A stretch of DNA of 64,000 nucleotides from Seminavis robusta (lineage: Eukaryota > Bacillariophyta > Bacillariophyceae > Naviculales > Naviculaceae): NCBI GenBank assembly GCA_903772945.1, contig CAICTM010000465.1, positions 1-64,000 of the forward strand, written 5' to 3'. Below are positions 10,369-21,805 of this stretch, one piece after another (the first letter of the stretch is position 1; each line of letters starts with the position of its first letter). The position numbers were made by a program, and so were the translations under genes. The notes under the pieces were generated by a model. That model made no database searches. It was not told where the DNA came from and saw only the letters and a list, made by a program, of their open reading frames with translations.

Positions 10369-11480
10369 AGTCAACAGCAAGTACCTGGTAGAGCTCAGGC
10401 TTTGGATTGTGCGGTATCAGTTGAAGCGACCGCATCCTTGTGATCCACGAAAATTTCGCCGTCGTTGGCAGGTAGTTCCACGCTACCTGACCGTGGAAGT
10501 ACAGAGCGTGACAATTCGGAAGCTTCAACCCAAAAACTATTTCCCCACCCGCCATCAAGCAAAATCAACCCAAACCAATCGAGGAAGTATCTTCGAGGTA
10601 AACTACCGGTAGACGTCATGGATCAACTCATCTATGCAGAGCATCCACTTGAACTAAAGCTGACCTTTTGATTGATCATTCATTCAAACCAAAACGCACC
10701 CCAAGCGTATCATGGTACCGGTAACGGAGCCGCGCAAAACGAACAACGTAGAATACCAGTACATGTACTGTACCGGTACCGGTGGCCACCATCAACTGAT
10801 CGTCTTCACTGTGGCTAGCCAGCTACGCTGTACCTCGAGTGCTAGAAGAGGAAAAGCTTTCCCTACTTCGCCTTGTGGCCGAAAATTGGGGCCTTCTTTG
10901 TCGTGTAGAGGCTGATTGTTTCTTAAACCTTTGAAAATTTGAAGGATTTAATAACACAGATGATTCATGCGAAAGATAAACCCTCTCTTGGTTTTTACGG
11001 TTTTAACTTTCCCAAGCTGTAAAAGACAGAGCCCAGTAGTACCGTACATGCCACACCACATTCTCAATGCCTCCGCTTCCATTGGCAATACACTTCAAGG
11101 ATCCCTCTGCTGGCCCCTACCTTAGTCCTCCCCTCGGTGCTTGCCTTACTTCATATATATGCTATCTCAGTGAGGTAACCACATGACTATTTGATCGGAA
11201 CGCATCGTACCGGTACGGAGATTGAAGGTTGCAACAGAACCAGCAGAAGGGGTGTCATCTTTTCACAGTTCCTGTTCCGAGTTTGCCAAGCTTTCCCACT
11301 GAAGCTCAAGGGAAGAAACAGACAGAAGGATTATCCAGGTTTTGTGTGTAATACATTGGAATCCAGCAGCCATCTGGTCCTTAAGGTACTTCTTTCAGTC
11401 CCTTACAGAGAGAGGTACGCCCAGCCAGTGGCTTTCCCGAGCTGTGTTCCCAGTTCCCGTCTTTTCCGGCAACGAGCATC
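10369..11480. other. Divergent intergenic region between DXO-like and giant enzyme genes
   Basis: About 1.1 kb separates the start of the minus-strand decapping nuclease from the plus-strand giant enzyme gene, so it should hold both promoters. GTACCGGTAC lies at 10770-10779 and 11207-11216, with several partial copies. The short frames have no domain content. No TATA-like site is convincing. Confidence 0.5.
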
Positions 11481-14400
11481 ATGACAACTCCATCATATGT
11501 CGATGATCCCTGCAACTCCACCGTGATTGCCACGTTGGAGGATTCCAATGGCGGGGACAAGGATGGCAAGCCAAGGAGAGCAGTCCAAAGGATACCCCCT
11601 GCCACTATACCGGTATCTGCCCCCCTTCCCACCACTATTGTCACAACTCGCCCCACTCATAGGAATGGCAATGGTGGCCTCCCTGGTGGCACTCTCACTA
11701 CCACTGGCAATACAAGTGTTGGCAGCAGCCCCTTGACTCAACAATATGCTTATGCTCCTCCTCCTCCCATTTTGACATTTCACGATTCCGCGAGCCTCTT
11801 GACAGCCAATACAGAGGGCTTTTCCTTGGCCAACAGTGAACCCTTCTCCAGCCAAGACTTTTACAACAGTGGGCACATGGTGGAAGTCATGAGTCTATCA
11901 GAGGCGAGCAGTATCATTGAACGACACATTGCCTCTCGTCCCATTGACACGGAAGAAGACTTTCATTACATTGCAGAGCTATTGCGCACCTACGAAAGTG
12001 AGGACGACCTCAAGCGAATAGCCGAACTGATTCGGGCCAAGCAAAAGGGCGTGCCCATTCGATACAACGACAGTAAGGACAAAAAGGCCAAGAAGAGTAG
12101 TGGCCACAAGAAACGAAAGAAGAAAGACAAGAAGAAGCACAAGGAGGAATACAAGAACAAAGTCAAAGAACCAACATATCCCATAGACGAAGACGAAGAC
12201 CCGTTCAACGATAGTGCCATTAGCAACACAAGGACTGTCACTTGCGCGTCGCCATCTGCCAGCTCCATGAGTGTGAGCAGTGAGAGCACGAGCAGCAGAA
12301 GCAGCAGTCTGAGTTCCATCTATCATCGAAGTCCCGTTGACGACGTTGCCAGGTCCGCTAGAAGCAGCAGTGTCAGCAGCAGCGACAAGAAACCAAAGAA
12401 ACGCATCAAGTTTAGCAAGAAAGAGAAGAAGCTAAGCAAGAAGGACAAGAAAAGCAAGGACAAAGAATCACGCAAGAAGCCGTACGATTGGGCGAAAAAG
12501 GCCAAGAAAGCGTCAAAGCGCGAGCGCACTGAGGGACCAGACGAGCAGCCGCAACAGCGAGAAAGCAACAATCTTCAAATTTTAACGAAACCGAGTGAAG
12601 AGACAGAGACAGTACCGGCGGACAGTGTCCAAATGGTTGATAAGGATCATCCACCACGTAGCATCCAGGTCATCAAGGGAAAAGGTGCTTCGTTTCGAGC
12701 GGTTTCGCCCAGTGAAATTGAATCTTGGGCCGGGACTCCTCCCATTTTGGGTGAAAGCGACAACGATGACGATGACGAGGATGACAGCGATGACGACGAT
12801 GATGACGACGACGACAACTGTGCTCCAGAGGCATTCGAGAACGAGCATGAGCCAGTGCTTTCAAACACTTCGAAAGGAAGTTCCAAGTCATCAGAAGGCG
12901 GCTTCGAAGCCTTTGAAAACGAGCACGAACCAACCTCCAAGGGAGGCAGTACTAAATCGGATGGAGCTCTAGAAGCTTTTGAGAATGAACCCGAGGAATC
13001 AGCCCACCCGGCTTCACCCCCCAGTACGTCAAAGGAGATTCGCAAGTCTGGAGGTTCAAGTCGCAAGTCTGGAGGTTCAAGCGAGTCCTCATCGGGCGGA
13101 TCAAGGGAGTTGTTCTTCAATGAAATGGAGGAATCAGAAAGGACAAACCCAGCACTCGGTTCATTTCCGTATCCAGGCATGATTCAAAGGAACAACAGTG
13201 AGGACGTGAAGCCATTGATCCATAGCAGCAGAGACATCGCGGTAGAGGGGCAAGCGCGGGGTTTTGGAACGACCCATCGGGACGGGTCGGATTCATCAGA
13301 ACCAGGGGAACCAGCTGTACTTTTCTCGGCGGGAGTGATGCAATCTTCGAAGCTCTCCGTATCAGAGGCTATTGAAGAATCAGAGGTAGAATTTGACGAT
13401 TCATTTGCTCCATCACAATCACAATCACATTCGGATTCCTTTCGCGACGAAGAAGCACCAGGAGTCCCTTTCCCGCCGTCGACGGCTGAGGACGAAGAAC
13501 TCCAACCAACTTCTGCATTAGGCAGGGCGATATCGTCAGATTCTTCAACCCTGTATAAAGCATCGCCAGTTGACTCTCTCCCAGTTCAGCATCGCAAAGA
13601 CTCTACTGGGAACGAATCATTGAAGTTGTCGACTTTGGGAAACTCCTCTCAGAGGGTCTCTTCAAAGAATTCAGTCGAGAAGTCCTCAAACTCCGATGTG
13701 TTTAATGACAGTTGGGCAGAACCACAAGATGCGACCACCACTTATACTACTGAAAAAACAAGAGTTGGGCGATCTAATGCTCCTACTCTACCCACAATCT
13801 ACGCCTCGGCATCATCCGGAACGGACCAAAAAGTGGGTTCCCGTGCGATAGACATCAGTAGTATCCAAGAGTTCGAAGAAGGGTTAGCTGAACAGAGCGA
13901 CGACAGTGCGTCGGAGAGCACACCGGATGACGAACAGGTGAAAGTTGCACTCAAACAATTCAACCCCGCAAAGGAAACCGCGGTCGAAAGGGACAAATCA
14001 TTGGTCAAAAGCAGTACGGCTTATCCTCCTTTGGGTAATTTCCAGTTTGCTAGGCAAACGTCTGCTGGGAATGCCTCTTCTGAACAATCGTTACCTGCAT
14101 CGAAACTAAATGCTTCGTTGCTGGTCAACCGCAAATCCTCCTCCGGGCTACTGAAGACAACACTGGACATGTCCAGGCAAAGGTCGGGGACTTCGTTGAC
14201 GCCTCTTACCCCGTCCGCTTTGCGTCCGCCCTCAAACAAGCGGCTGGACTCTGGAATCATTTCCACGCAAGACATCGACGTGAACCTGCCTCGGGAGAGC
14301 ATGGCGCGTGTTGCCAGCAGCGACATGCTTCAGCTGGGTAGTGTTCATGAGGAAAGGTCATACGAACCCAATCTGGCGCGCCAGCTTCCCTTGCCTGATC

Positions 14401-17400
14401 AAGAACAAGCTGGCGAAGTAATTCAAGCTGAGTTCGCTGTGAAGCCCCGTTTGCTGTGCTTACACGGGTGGCGGTCTAATGCGGAAATCACTCGCCTACA
14501 GTTGGATAACCTGGGTCTTCTGGACTTCTTTGATCCCATCTTTATCGAGGGCCCGCACACTAGCAGCAAACCAGCTGATCATGCGGTCAATTTGCTGTCT
14601 CAAGGGCCATACTACTCCTGGGTGGAAAAGTCCAACCCATACAATGACACTGACGATGCAGTCGACAGCTGGCTGTCTCTCCGAGGGAAGCAAGAGAGCA
14701 TGAGAGCGCAAAGGCATAGCGTATATGCCTTCGGTCGTACCGGAGGCCCTGGTGGGAGACGAAACCGTGAGAGACAAACAGCAACAGAGGAGTTGATGTT
14801 AAGTCTGAAAGCTGTTATGGTGCATCTTTTGACTGAATCACAATACTTGGACGCCTTTGTTAACGAGAACGAAGATATTGCTGACATTCCTTGCTACGAC
14901 GCAGTGTACGGATTCAGCCAGGGAGCCACGCTTGTGACGCTCCTATCGTACGAGTAAGTGGATCCCAGTCTATCTATCGTCATACAGTGCAATCCTCACA
15001 TCGATTCTCTCTCTGATCCGTGATATAAAGATTTGTGCGAAATCGTGTCCTGGAAGAGCTGAACTTGCCTCCAATGCGACGGCTTCCATGGAGATTTGTT
15101 TTCTCTGCCTGCGCCGCAAATACAAACATGAAGGAGCTTTTGGCACAACACTTTGAGCTCGAGTATTCGGTGCAGATCCCACTCCCAAGCGTCCATATTA
15201 TTGGACTGTCTGACTCTCGTAAAGGCCAGTCAGAGGCAATCATGAAGGAACACTACAATTCACAGCAGGCCTTCCCGGTTTACTTGGACAGCGGACACGG
15301 AATCCCAGCTGCGACGAGACGATTGACACACGTCCTTGACGAGATATTGAACTGGTTTCTGCTGAAGGTCGCACTACCGGACGTGGACGTTTCGAATGTA
15401 CCATTGGAAGCGGAGTCTCAGCATGTTTCGCTACTTCACGTGGTCGATGAGATAGACAAGATCCAGCGTGATGAACTCGAAGAATTCAGCTCCATCGATG
15501 CTGAGCTCGATGTCGGGCAGCTTCATCTTGGAGCCTTCGGCCAGTACATAATCAATACTGCGCAGCCATCTCACAGTAATCTGGTCGAAATGCTCGAAGA
15601 CGCGAACCCAAGTCGGCTTGCTTTCTTGGCACCTGAAGCAAAGCCACTAACTTATGGCGCCATGCTGAAATTCATCAGGGGGGACGGAGACTTACGACGT
15701 GCTGGTGCAGGAGAAGGATTCACCGGTAAGTCCAGGCAGCCGAGAATCGATTGATAGATTTGTTTGAATCGCTCACCAACAGATCCTTTGCCGGATCGGG
15801 TTGCAGTGGCCTACGTGGCCCCATTTGGAGTGGTCAGTGCCGCAGCGTTCGTAACAATTGCAGCACAGTGTACAGCCGCGCCGTTGGATCCTGGCTACAA
15901 CGAAAGCGATTATGTTTTGGCGTTTGACCAAATAAATCCAGATCTGGTGATAACTTTCGACGGCGTCGATTCCGGAGTGGTTCACAAGGTAGCTCTGGGT
16001 AAGGGTTTGCGTGTTGTCCATGCCACAGTCATACCCGGAACTTGCGGTCTATTCAAGTTCGAGAAAGACAAAAACCCATCTATGCCCGATCCAAAATCTT
16101 TTCTTTACGATACCAAACACCTTGTCAACCGAGCCGACAACAATGGCCTTATCCTTCGCACAAGCGGTACAACGAGCAAGCCAAAAGTGGTCCCGCTCAA
16201 GCTATGGGCAATCATTACGAATTCTCGAGTTATCGCAAAAAGTTTGGGGTTGCGGAGCTCTGACATAGCATTGAATGCCATGCCGCTGTTTCACATCGGA
16301 GGGTAAGTTTCAAATCTTCGACGATGATCGTTTGATTAGTGGATCGTGCTTCGCTAGGCTCACGTCAAGCTCGACCCCCTTTCATCATAGCCTTTCGGCA
16401 AATTTGCTGTCCTCGCTTGCAGCAGGTGGAAGCGTCATTCTACTGCCAAAGTTTAGTGCTCCTCAGTTCTTTGACTTCTTGACTTCGCCCGAGGAACCCA
16501 GGCCAACATGGTACTCTGCTGTTCCGACGATGCATGCTGCCATTCACCTGTTTTCGGAAGATTCGATTTTCAAGACATCGCTTCGGTTTATTCGATCCGG
16601 AGCAGCAGCGATGCCTCATGATCTTGCTATCAAAATGGAGCAAACGTTTGAATGTCCACTGATTCTGACTTATTCTATGACCGAGCAAATGCCAATCACC
16701 CAGCCTCCGTGTGAATACAGCATTCCACGCAATAATCCAAACAGCGTTGGCCAACCCGTCTGCGTGTCAATGTGTATCGTTGACGAAAATTTGCGACCAG
16801 TTCCATTCGTTGGGAGCAATAGCGAAGGAGACGGGGAGGATCCTGTGAATGGAGAAGTATGCATATCAGGACCAATGGTTGTAGAAGGGTACCATGCCAA
16901 TGCATCAGGGAACGCAAACTCCTTCTTCCGCATGGGTGGGATGGATTGGTTCAGAACAGGGGATATGGTAAGGTCACCGTGGTTTTCGATTTCGATTGAA
17001 CCATTTGCAATCTTAGCTCTAATGTCGACATGTACTGAACCACTCGCAGGGTCACTTAGACAAGGGGGGCTTCCTGTTTCTTACGGGTCGCAGCAAGGAG
17101 CTAATCAAGAGGGGAGGTGATCAAGTGAGCCCATATGAGGTTGAAGACGCCATTTACAAACACAGAGGGGTGAAGACCGCTGTTGTCTTCGCGATTCCTG
17201 ATCCAATTTGGTAAGAGTAGCATTGCCCTGCTACATGTACATGTAATTGCTCAGTTTTTCCATGTCTAACACTTTCCCCTCCAACTATAGGGGAGAACGA
17301 GTTGGTGCCGCCGTAGTACTGAAAGATGGCATCAAACACGAGCAACTACAGTTGAAGAAAGAGATGAACAAAATGCTACTCGACGACGGATTGCAGCCAT

Positions 17401-20112
17401 TCAAACTACCGGATCAAGTTGTAATAGTGACGGAAGCTGACTTGCCGAAGACGCGAAGCAACAAATACATCCGCATCGGCCTGGCAAGAGCTCTAGGTGT
17501 GAATTCAAACATTGCTCGGGACGAACTCAAGGCCATGAGACCAGTCAATTATCATGAAGCAGCTGTGGGGGTCAAGTTTTTCCTTGCTTTGGCAGTCATA
17601 TACGTCCATGTAGGCAACTTCGACAAGCGTGAATATTCTGATTATGCTCACGACTCGGGCTTCGAATATGGTTGGGAGCGCACACGAAGCTGGTGCTGGC
17701 ACAATCCCATCTTCTTCCTGGTCGGTGGCTTTCTGTTGGCGGCAGGAACACACGTTCCGGTTACAACATTCAGGGACTTGCGCCAATTCTACTCGCTTCG
17801 CATTGCCGGATTGCATCCAATGTATTTGATCAGCATCTGCTTCTGTACCATCAATTTCATCGCTCGATGCAGACCTTCCAACTTCATACCGGAATTCAAC
17901 AGGCTTCGAGAACCACTGGAAGGGGAGTACTTTGTTTGTCAAGCAGCACCCATTGAATGGTCCTATTGGCCAACCCTTATCATTTCAATCATATCGTACG
18001 CCTGCACGCTGCAATCTTGGCCTCTGCTGATTCCATTCTCTTGGTATGTAGAGTATGAACAACGCTTGTCCAACCTTGTGGATGGCATAGCAACTGCGGA
18101 GCATCCCTCACATGTTGTTTGTGCACTTCGTTCGTGTAGGTTTTTGTCATATTACACTTGGTAAGTCTCCGAAGTCTCCGAACCACCACATTGGATACTC
18201 CTCCCTCAAAACGTTTTCGAACCTTTTTGTTCTTGTGATGGTTAGGTTTTCGTCGGTCTACATCTTCTGCATCTTCGCCTTTCCATGGTGTCATCAACAA
18301 TTTCACGCAGTACGAGATGACCCCAAAGCAGTGTGGAGGTTGACCATGTTTTGGCTTGGCATGAACTACGTTTACGCTGCCGGCCTCTCCGTCTTGTTCG
18401 GTATGAACGACGATGCAGCCCAAAACTATTTTGCGCTAAGCTCGTACCTTTTCCCCCCCGGCTGGTTTCCTTGCTGCGCCTGTGGGGTTGGTAAGTCGTC
18501 TTCCATGGATGTTCCTGGGATGCTTTCTACCAAAACTAATGTAACTCGATTGCTGGCAACAGGTTGCTTCTATTTGTTTCGGTTGTATCGACCCAATGAA
18601 AGAGCAAAAGCATGGGTTTGGGGGACCATCACTGACATCATCAGCCTCCTTCTATTTGCTGGCTGGTTATTCTATGGCCTTGCACCCGCTGAGGCCACAC
18701 CTGCTTTTGCCGAAGACGATGCTTTGGTTGCAAGACACTGGTTTCCGTTCTTGTCCCGAATTCTTGCTCCCTTTGGCTTTCTCTGGTTTTGGGGGTTGGC
18801 TGTCGGAACAGGTTACACATCGAAACTGTTTTCGATTCCCATTGTGGTGGAATGGCTTGCACCAGCTTCCTACAACATGTTTCTCTTTCATCAACCCGTA
18901 TCTGAATGGTACTTTTTGGCCACGAGAGGGGAGTGGTGGGCTTACCCGAAGACATTCTTTTGGTTCAGGTAGGCATGCTGGTGACATTACGATGACAAGC
19001 CCGATCATGGTGTCAAAGCTCACTCTGATGTTCTCTTGTCGGCTCAGTCCGTACCCGTATCCGGTAGCATTTTGGGAGTTCTTCATTGTCGCTGCGATTG
19101 TTGTGGCGCTTTCAGTCGTCATGGAAGCCTACGTGAATGAGCTATTGGTTGCAAACTTCAGCGCTGCCTTGGATTGGATGACCGGAAGTGATGGTCTGCG
19201 GATAAGTTCCAAAGATGGGGAATCAGTTCTAAGCGTTGTTCAATCTATCATTCGCGAGCTTACTTACGCCGAGGTGACAGCACAGACAGGGCTCACGGAA
19301 GCCGGTTTGAGCAGCATGACAACAATTATTCTTGTGAGTGAGATCAAGAAGGTGTACAAGACCCTCAAATTGACGGTCCGTGATGTGATCAACTCAGACA
19401 CTGTTGGGGAGCTAGTTGACGTGATTGAAGGAAGGATGAAGGAATCTGCTTCTCGCCCAGAACTGGCCCTTGGAAAGAGAACGGGTGTGGTTGCCCCAAA
19501 GGCGCTGAAGAAGATGATGGAAGAAAGTATGGAATTTGCAGAAGCGGAAGGGGAGGGCCCGACGCCCGCACCAACGTTGTCCAGACAGACTTCGTTTGCT
19601 TTGAATCGCGGTACCTCGAGTCGCTTTGGTTCCGGGGGATCGACCCTGGATAGTAGCCAAGGCTTTGTTCGACGTACTGGTGCGTACACAGTGCTCAATG
19701 TGATTTCGTATGATTGACTTGAAATCTTGCCCCACTAACGCCCTCTCTTCTATGCCGCACAGATGGTCGTTTTGGCAGCGTGACAAGTAGGAGGAACTCA
19801 CGCAGTAGGCGAGCTTCTCACGTGTTGAACGATCTTGAAACATCTGGTTCTCACCACGGGGTTCGTAGAAGCGTCACTGCAGCTGGTGCACCCGGCCGCA
19901 ACACCACTCGTTTGTCCTTTTCCATCCAAACTCAGGAAACCCCCAACTCTGGGCCATCCCGTCGACGTGCGAGCAACAATCGACTATCGCATTCTTCCAT
20001 GAACACTCGATCCACGGGACACCAACCAACGGGAGCCATGTCGGCATCTACGCGGCGTGGGGGAGGCACTCGGCTAAGGCGTCTCAGTAGCGCCAGATTG
20101 GTTACTCCTTAG
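11481..20112 (+). CDS. Giant FSH1 hydrolase - adenylation - acyltransferase-3 - carrier protein
   Basis: Eleven exons: 11481-14953, 15031-15725, 15783-16302, 16358-16967, 17050-17210, 17291-18043, 18140-18160, 18246-18490, 18563-18968, 19048-19679, 19763-20112. All introns are GT-AG and phases agree throughout, giving about 2,621 residues. Residues 1-980 are disordered: a Lys-rich tract, an Asp run and EAFENE repeats. About 985-1270 is an FSH1 serine hydrolase (RLLCLHGWRSNA, nucleophile motif GFSQGA, SGHGIP). About 1330-1890 is an AMP-binding domain with LRTSGTTSKPK, YSMTEQ, DWFRTGDMGHLD, GRSKELIKRGG and PKTRSNKYIR including the catalytic lysine. About 1910-2320 is a multi-pass segment resembling acyltransferase 3. 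About 2340-2425 is a carrier domain with GLSSM, whose serine would carry phosphopantetheine. The tail is Ser/Arg-rich. Inferred role: activate a carboxylate, load it on the carrier, and pass it to a membrane acceptor, with the hydrolase releasing or editing. Confidence 0.85.
14448..15370 (+). other. FSH1 serine hydrolase domain within the giant enzyme
   Basis: Encoded across exons 1 and 2. The start RLLCLHGWRSNAEI is the FSH1 N-terminal strand; IFIEGPHT follows. The nucleophile elbow GFSQGA lies at the end of exon 1, and YLDSGHGIPAATRR in exon 2 matches the catalytic histidine region. Relatives in fungi are stand-alone esterases or thioesterases. In this protein the domain precedes an adenylation module, so it could act as a thioesterase-like partner. 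Confidence 0.75.
15545..17500 (+). other. AMP-binding adenylation domain within the giant enzyme
   Basis: Spans exons 2-6. Core motifs in order: P-loop LRTSGTTSKPK (the first glycine-rich motif), PLFHIGG, GSVILLPKF, YSMTEQMP, DWFRTGDM, the hinge GRSKELIKRGGDQVSPYEVE, and PKTRSNKYIR. All are near consensus, so the domain is predicted active. The substrate is not predictable by eye. Confidence 0.85.
17570..19140 (+). other. Membrane acyltransferase-3-like domain within the giant enzyme
   Basis: Roughly ten hydrophobic segments are encoded in exons 6-10, including VGVKFFLALAVIYVHV, IFFLVGGFLLAAGTHV, FSWFLSYYTWFSSVYIF and the final AFWEFFIVAAIVVALSVV. The arrangement and the WFLS segment resemble acyltransferase family 3 (OafA-like) membrane enzymes, which acylate sugars or other membrane acceptors. 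The match is by architecture; I cannot confirm the catalytic histidine. Confidence 0.55.
18140..18160 (+). other. 21-nt microexon in the giant enzyme gene
   Basis: A 21-nt exon between a GTGTAG acceptor and a GTAAGT donor keeps phase 2 on both sides and adds FLSYYTW. With it the membrane domain reads PFSWFLSYYTWFSS, matching the WFLS segment typical of acyltransferase-3-like proteins. Skipping it would also preserve frame, so alternative splicing is possible. Confidence 0.6.
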
Positions 20113-20666
20113 TCCTTAGATGCTTGAGTCTCTTTGTGCTATTGGGCGCAACTAAACTAAACCATTTCCAATGTCAGATTTGCCGAGTTATATTACCCAG
20201 CTGTTGGCACCGTGTGCTTGTTTGCTCGCACGTAGGTTTCGCATGAAAAACAGTTGCAATGTGCGGCACAACCCGCCATACACGTGCCGGTACCGGTATG
20301 TAGCGTACTGCTAGCTACGGTGGGTAGCTAGTAGGAGCAGCCAGCCAGCACCGCTTTGACTTCTTGAATGGTTCTGGATGCTGGACAGACGCGTGCAATT
20401 ATTTGACACTTGACACCAGCCAGCCCAAAAAGACTGCTCTAAGTGGGTAGTTCAGGTAATGTTTCTCATGATATTTTATTTTATAAAGCAATATTTACCG
20501 CATCTACCTGCATACCTGTCTTCAAGAAAAATAGTGTGCCCACCAGCCAGATCACTAACAGAAGCAGCAAAAGGCGACAGCTAACCACGTAACCACGTCA
20601 AGACAAGACCAAAGAACAAGCTCTTCCATTTCCTTCTGCAACTTCAGGACGCGATAACATATCACG
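20113..20666. other. Intergenic, no gene seen
   Basis: A short stretch between two plus-strand genes with a GGTACCGGTA word near 20288 and CTAGCTA words around 20310. No domain-bearing frame. Confidence 0.5.
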
Positions 20667-21008
20667 ATGGAGGATGTCGAGATGAGCAATGTTGAAGAGG
20701 CTCACAAGACCTCTGCTGCTGCCCAGGCTCCATCCGCAGCTGTGAGGTCGGAGACACAACAGAGGGTATTCTCCCGCTTGGGCTTTGACACAGAAGCGAA
20801 GCTGAACGAAGCCACTGCTGGGAACTCTCGGAAGCAACGAGCCGTCGAGAAGATGATGGTGGCAGAGCTGCATCACGTAAAAGGAGAGCTTGCCGTGGAG
20901 AGATCAGCCTTACAAAACGAGAATGATTCGCTCAAGAGGGCTATCCGCGAACTGAGGGCAAGGCAACAGCAGCAGCAGCAGCAGCCGCAGGCAGCAGGTA
21001 TTCATTAA
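20667..21008 (+). CDS. Small hypothetical coiled-coil protein
   Basis: The ATG at 20667 lies in a plausible context (ATCACGATGGAG) and opens 113 codons. The N-terminus is acidic and Ala-rich. Residues ~30-60 carry RVFSRLGFDTEAKLNEAT, and residues ~60-105 form a predicted coiled coil (VKGELAVERSALQNENDSL, then KRAIRELRARQ) ending in a glutamine run and AAGIH. I do not recognise a family. A CAGGTATT near 21000 could be a splice donor, so the C-terminus may be longer. Codon-like composition and a coherent heptad pattern favour a real gene. Confidence 0.45.
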   Translation: MEDVEMSNVEEAHKTSAAAQAPSAAVRSETQQRVFSRLGFDTEAKLNEATAGNSRKQRAVEKMMVAELHHVKGELAVERSALQNENDSLKRAIRELRARQQQQQQQPQAAGIH

Positions 21009-21805
21009 TACAGGCAGAATGCTTTCCGGATTGAAGATCTATTTCCATGGATGTATGGTATGCTTCATGTCAAAGAAAAGAGATGCTTCTTTCTCAATCA
21101 TTTGTGCGGGCTATGAAACCACGAACGGCATCCTCTCTGATGTGTGATCTTTTCAAAGGCGGAGCAAGAAGATGGCCATACTACGGTAGTTTGATACTTT
21201 TTAGTTTATTTCCACTCCACGATATTAACCTTTGGACTCGACTCATGAATGAGGATTGCTAGCTAGCTGTGCACACTTTTGAGTTCAACATGCCCATCAT
21301 TGGTACCCCTGGATCCAGCCCTCACCAATCCCCAAAACTTATTTGCTTCCCATCTGCCCGCCTCCCGCCTCTGTCAATTCGGTCCCCGGCAATCCACTCC
21401 CAATCCAAGGACCGGTAGCCTTGTCCTGAGTTCTGTCTTCTACCCCCCAATCTTGGCCCAACGCTGGCTTTCCTACACCAGGGAATACTCCACTAGTCGA
21501 GCACTGTTATTAGCACTGGCTCCCGTACTAGCTACCACCCTGCCGGCAGTAGCACCGCATTTCTATTGATCACAACGTCACGACGTCATGATGTTTTGGC
21601 GCACGAGGAAAACTGGGTGACCCCAACTGCCTAAATCTGCCCATTTTGTGGTGACCGCGAACTAAACGTGACTGACGTACTTGCCGCCAAGCTCCAAGCA
21701 ACCTAGACACACCGTCAAGTCTCCTCACACACAAAGCAAGCCTGCTGTCTCCTGTCGTGCAATAAAAACACTGGCCAGAAGCAACCACAAGCAAATGTTT
21801 CTGTA
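21009..21805. other. Intergenic, no gene seen
   Basis: About 800 bp without a supported gene. The frame at 21279-21569 is proline- and serine-rich without recognisable domains. CTAGCTAG-type words occur near 21260. Confidence 0.5.

Noticed and set aside
9703-10380. Separate 225-codon protein
   Set aside because: Its 3' end is an intron; correct splicing joins it to the downstream exon of the DXO/Rai1-like gene.
14957-20112. Several separate genes between 15 and 20 kb
   Set aside because: All segments join in one phase-consistent transcript at GT-AG sites, continuing hydrolase, adenylation, membrane and carrier domains.
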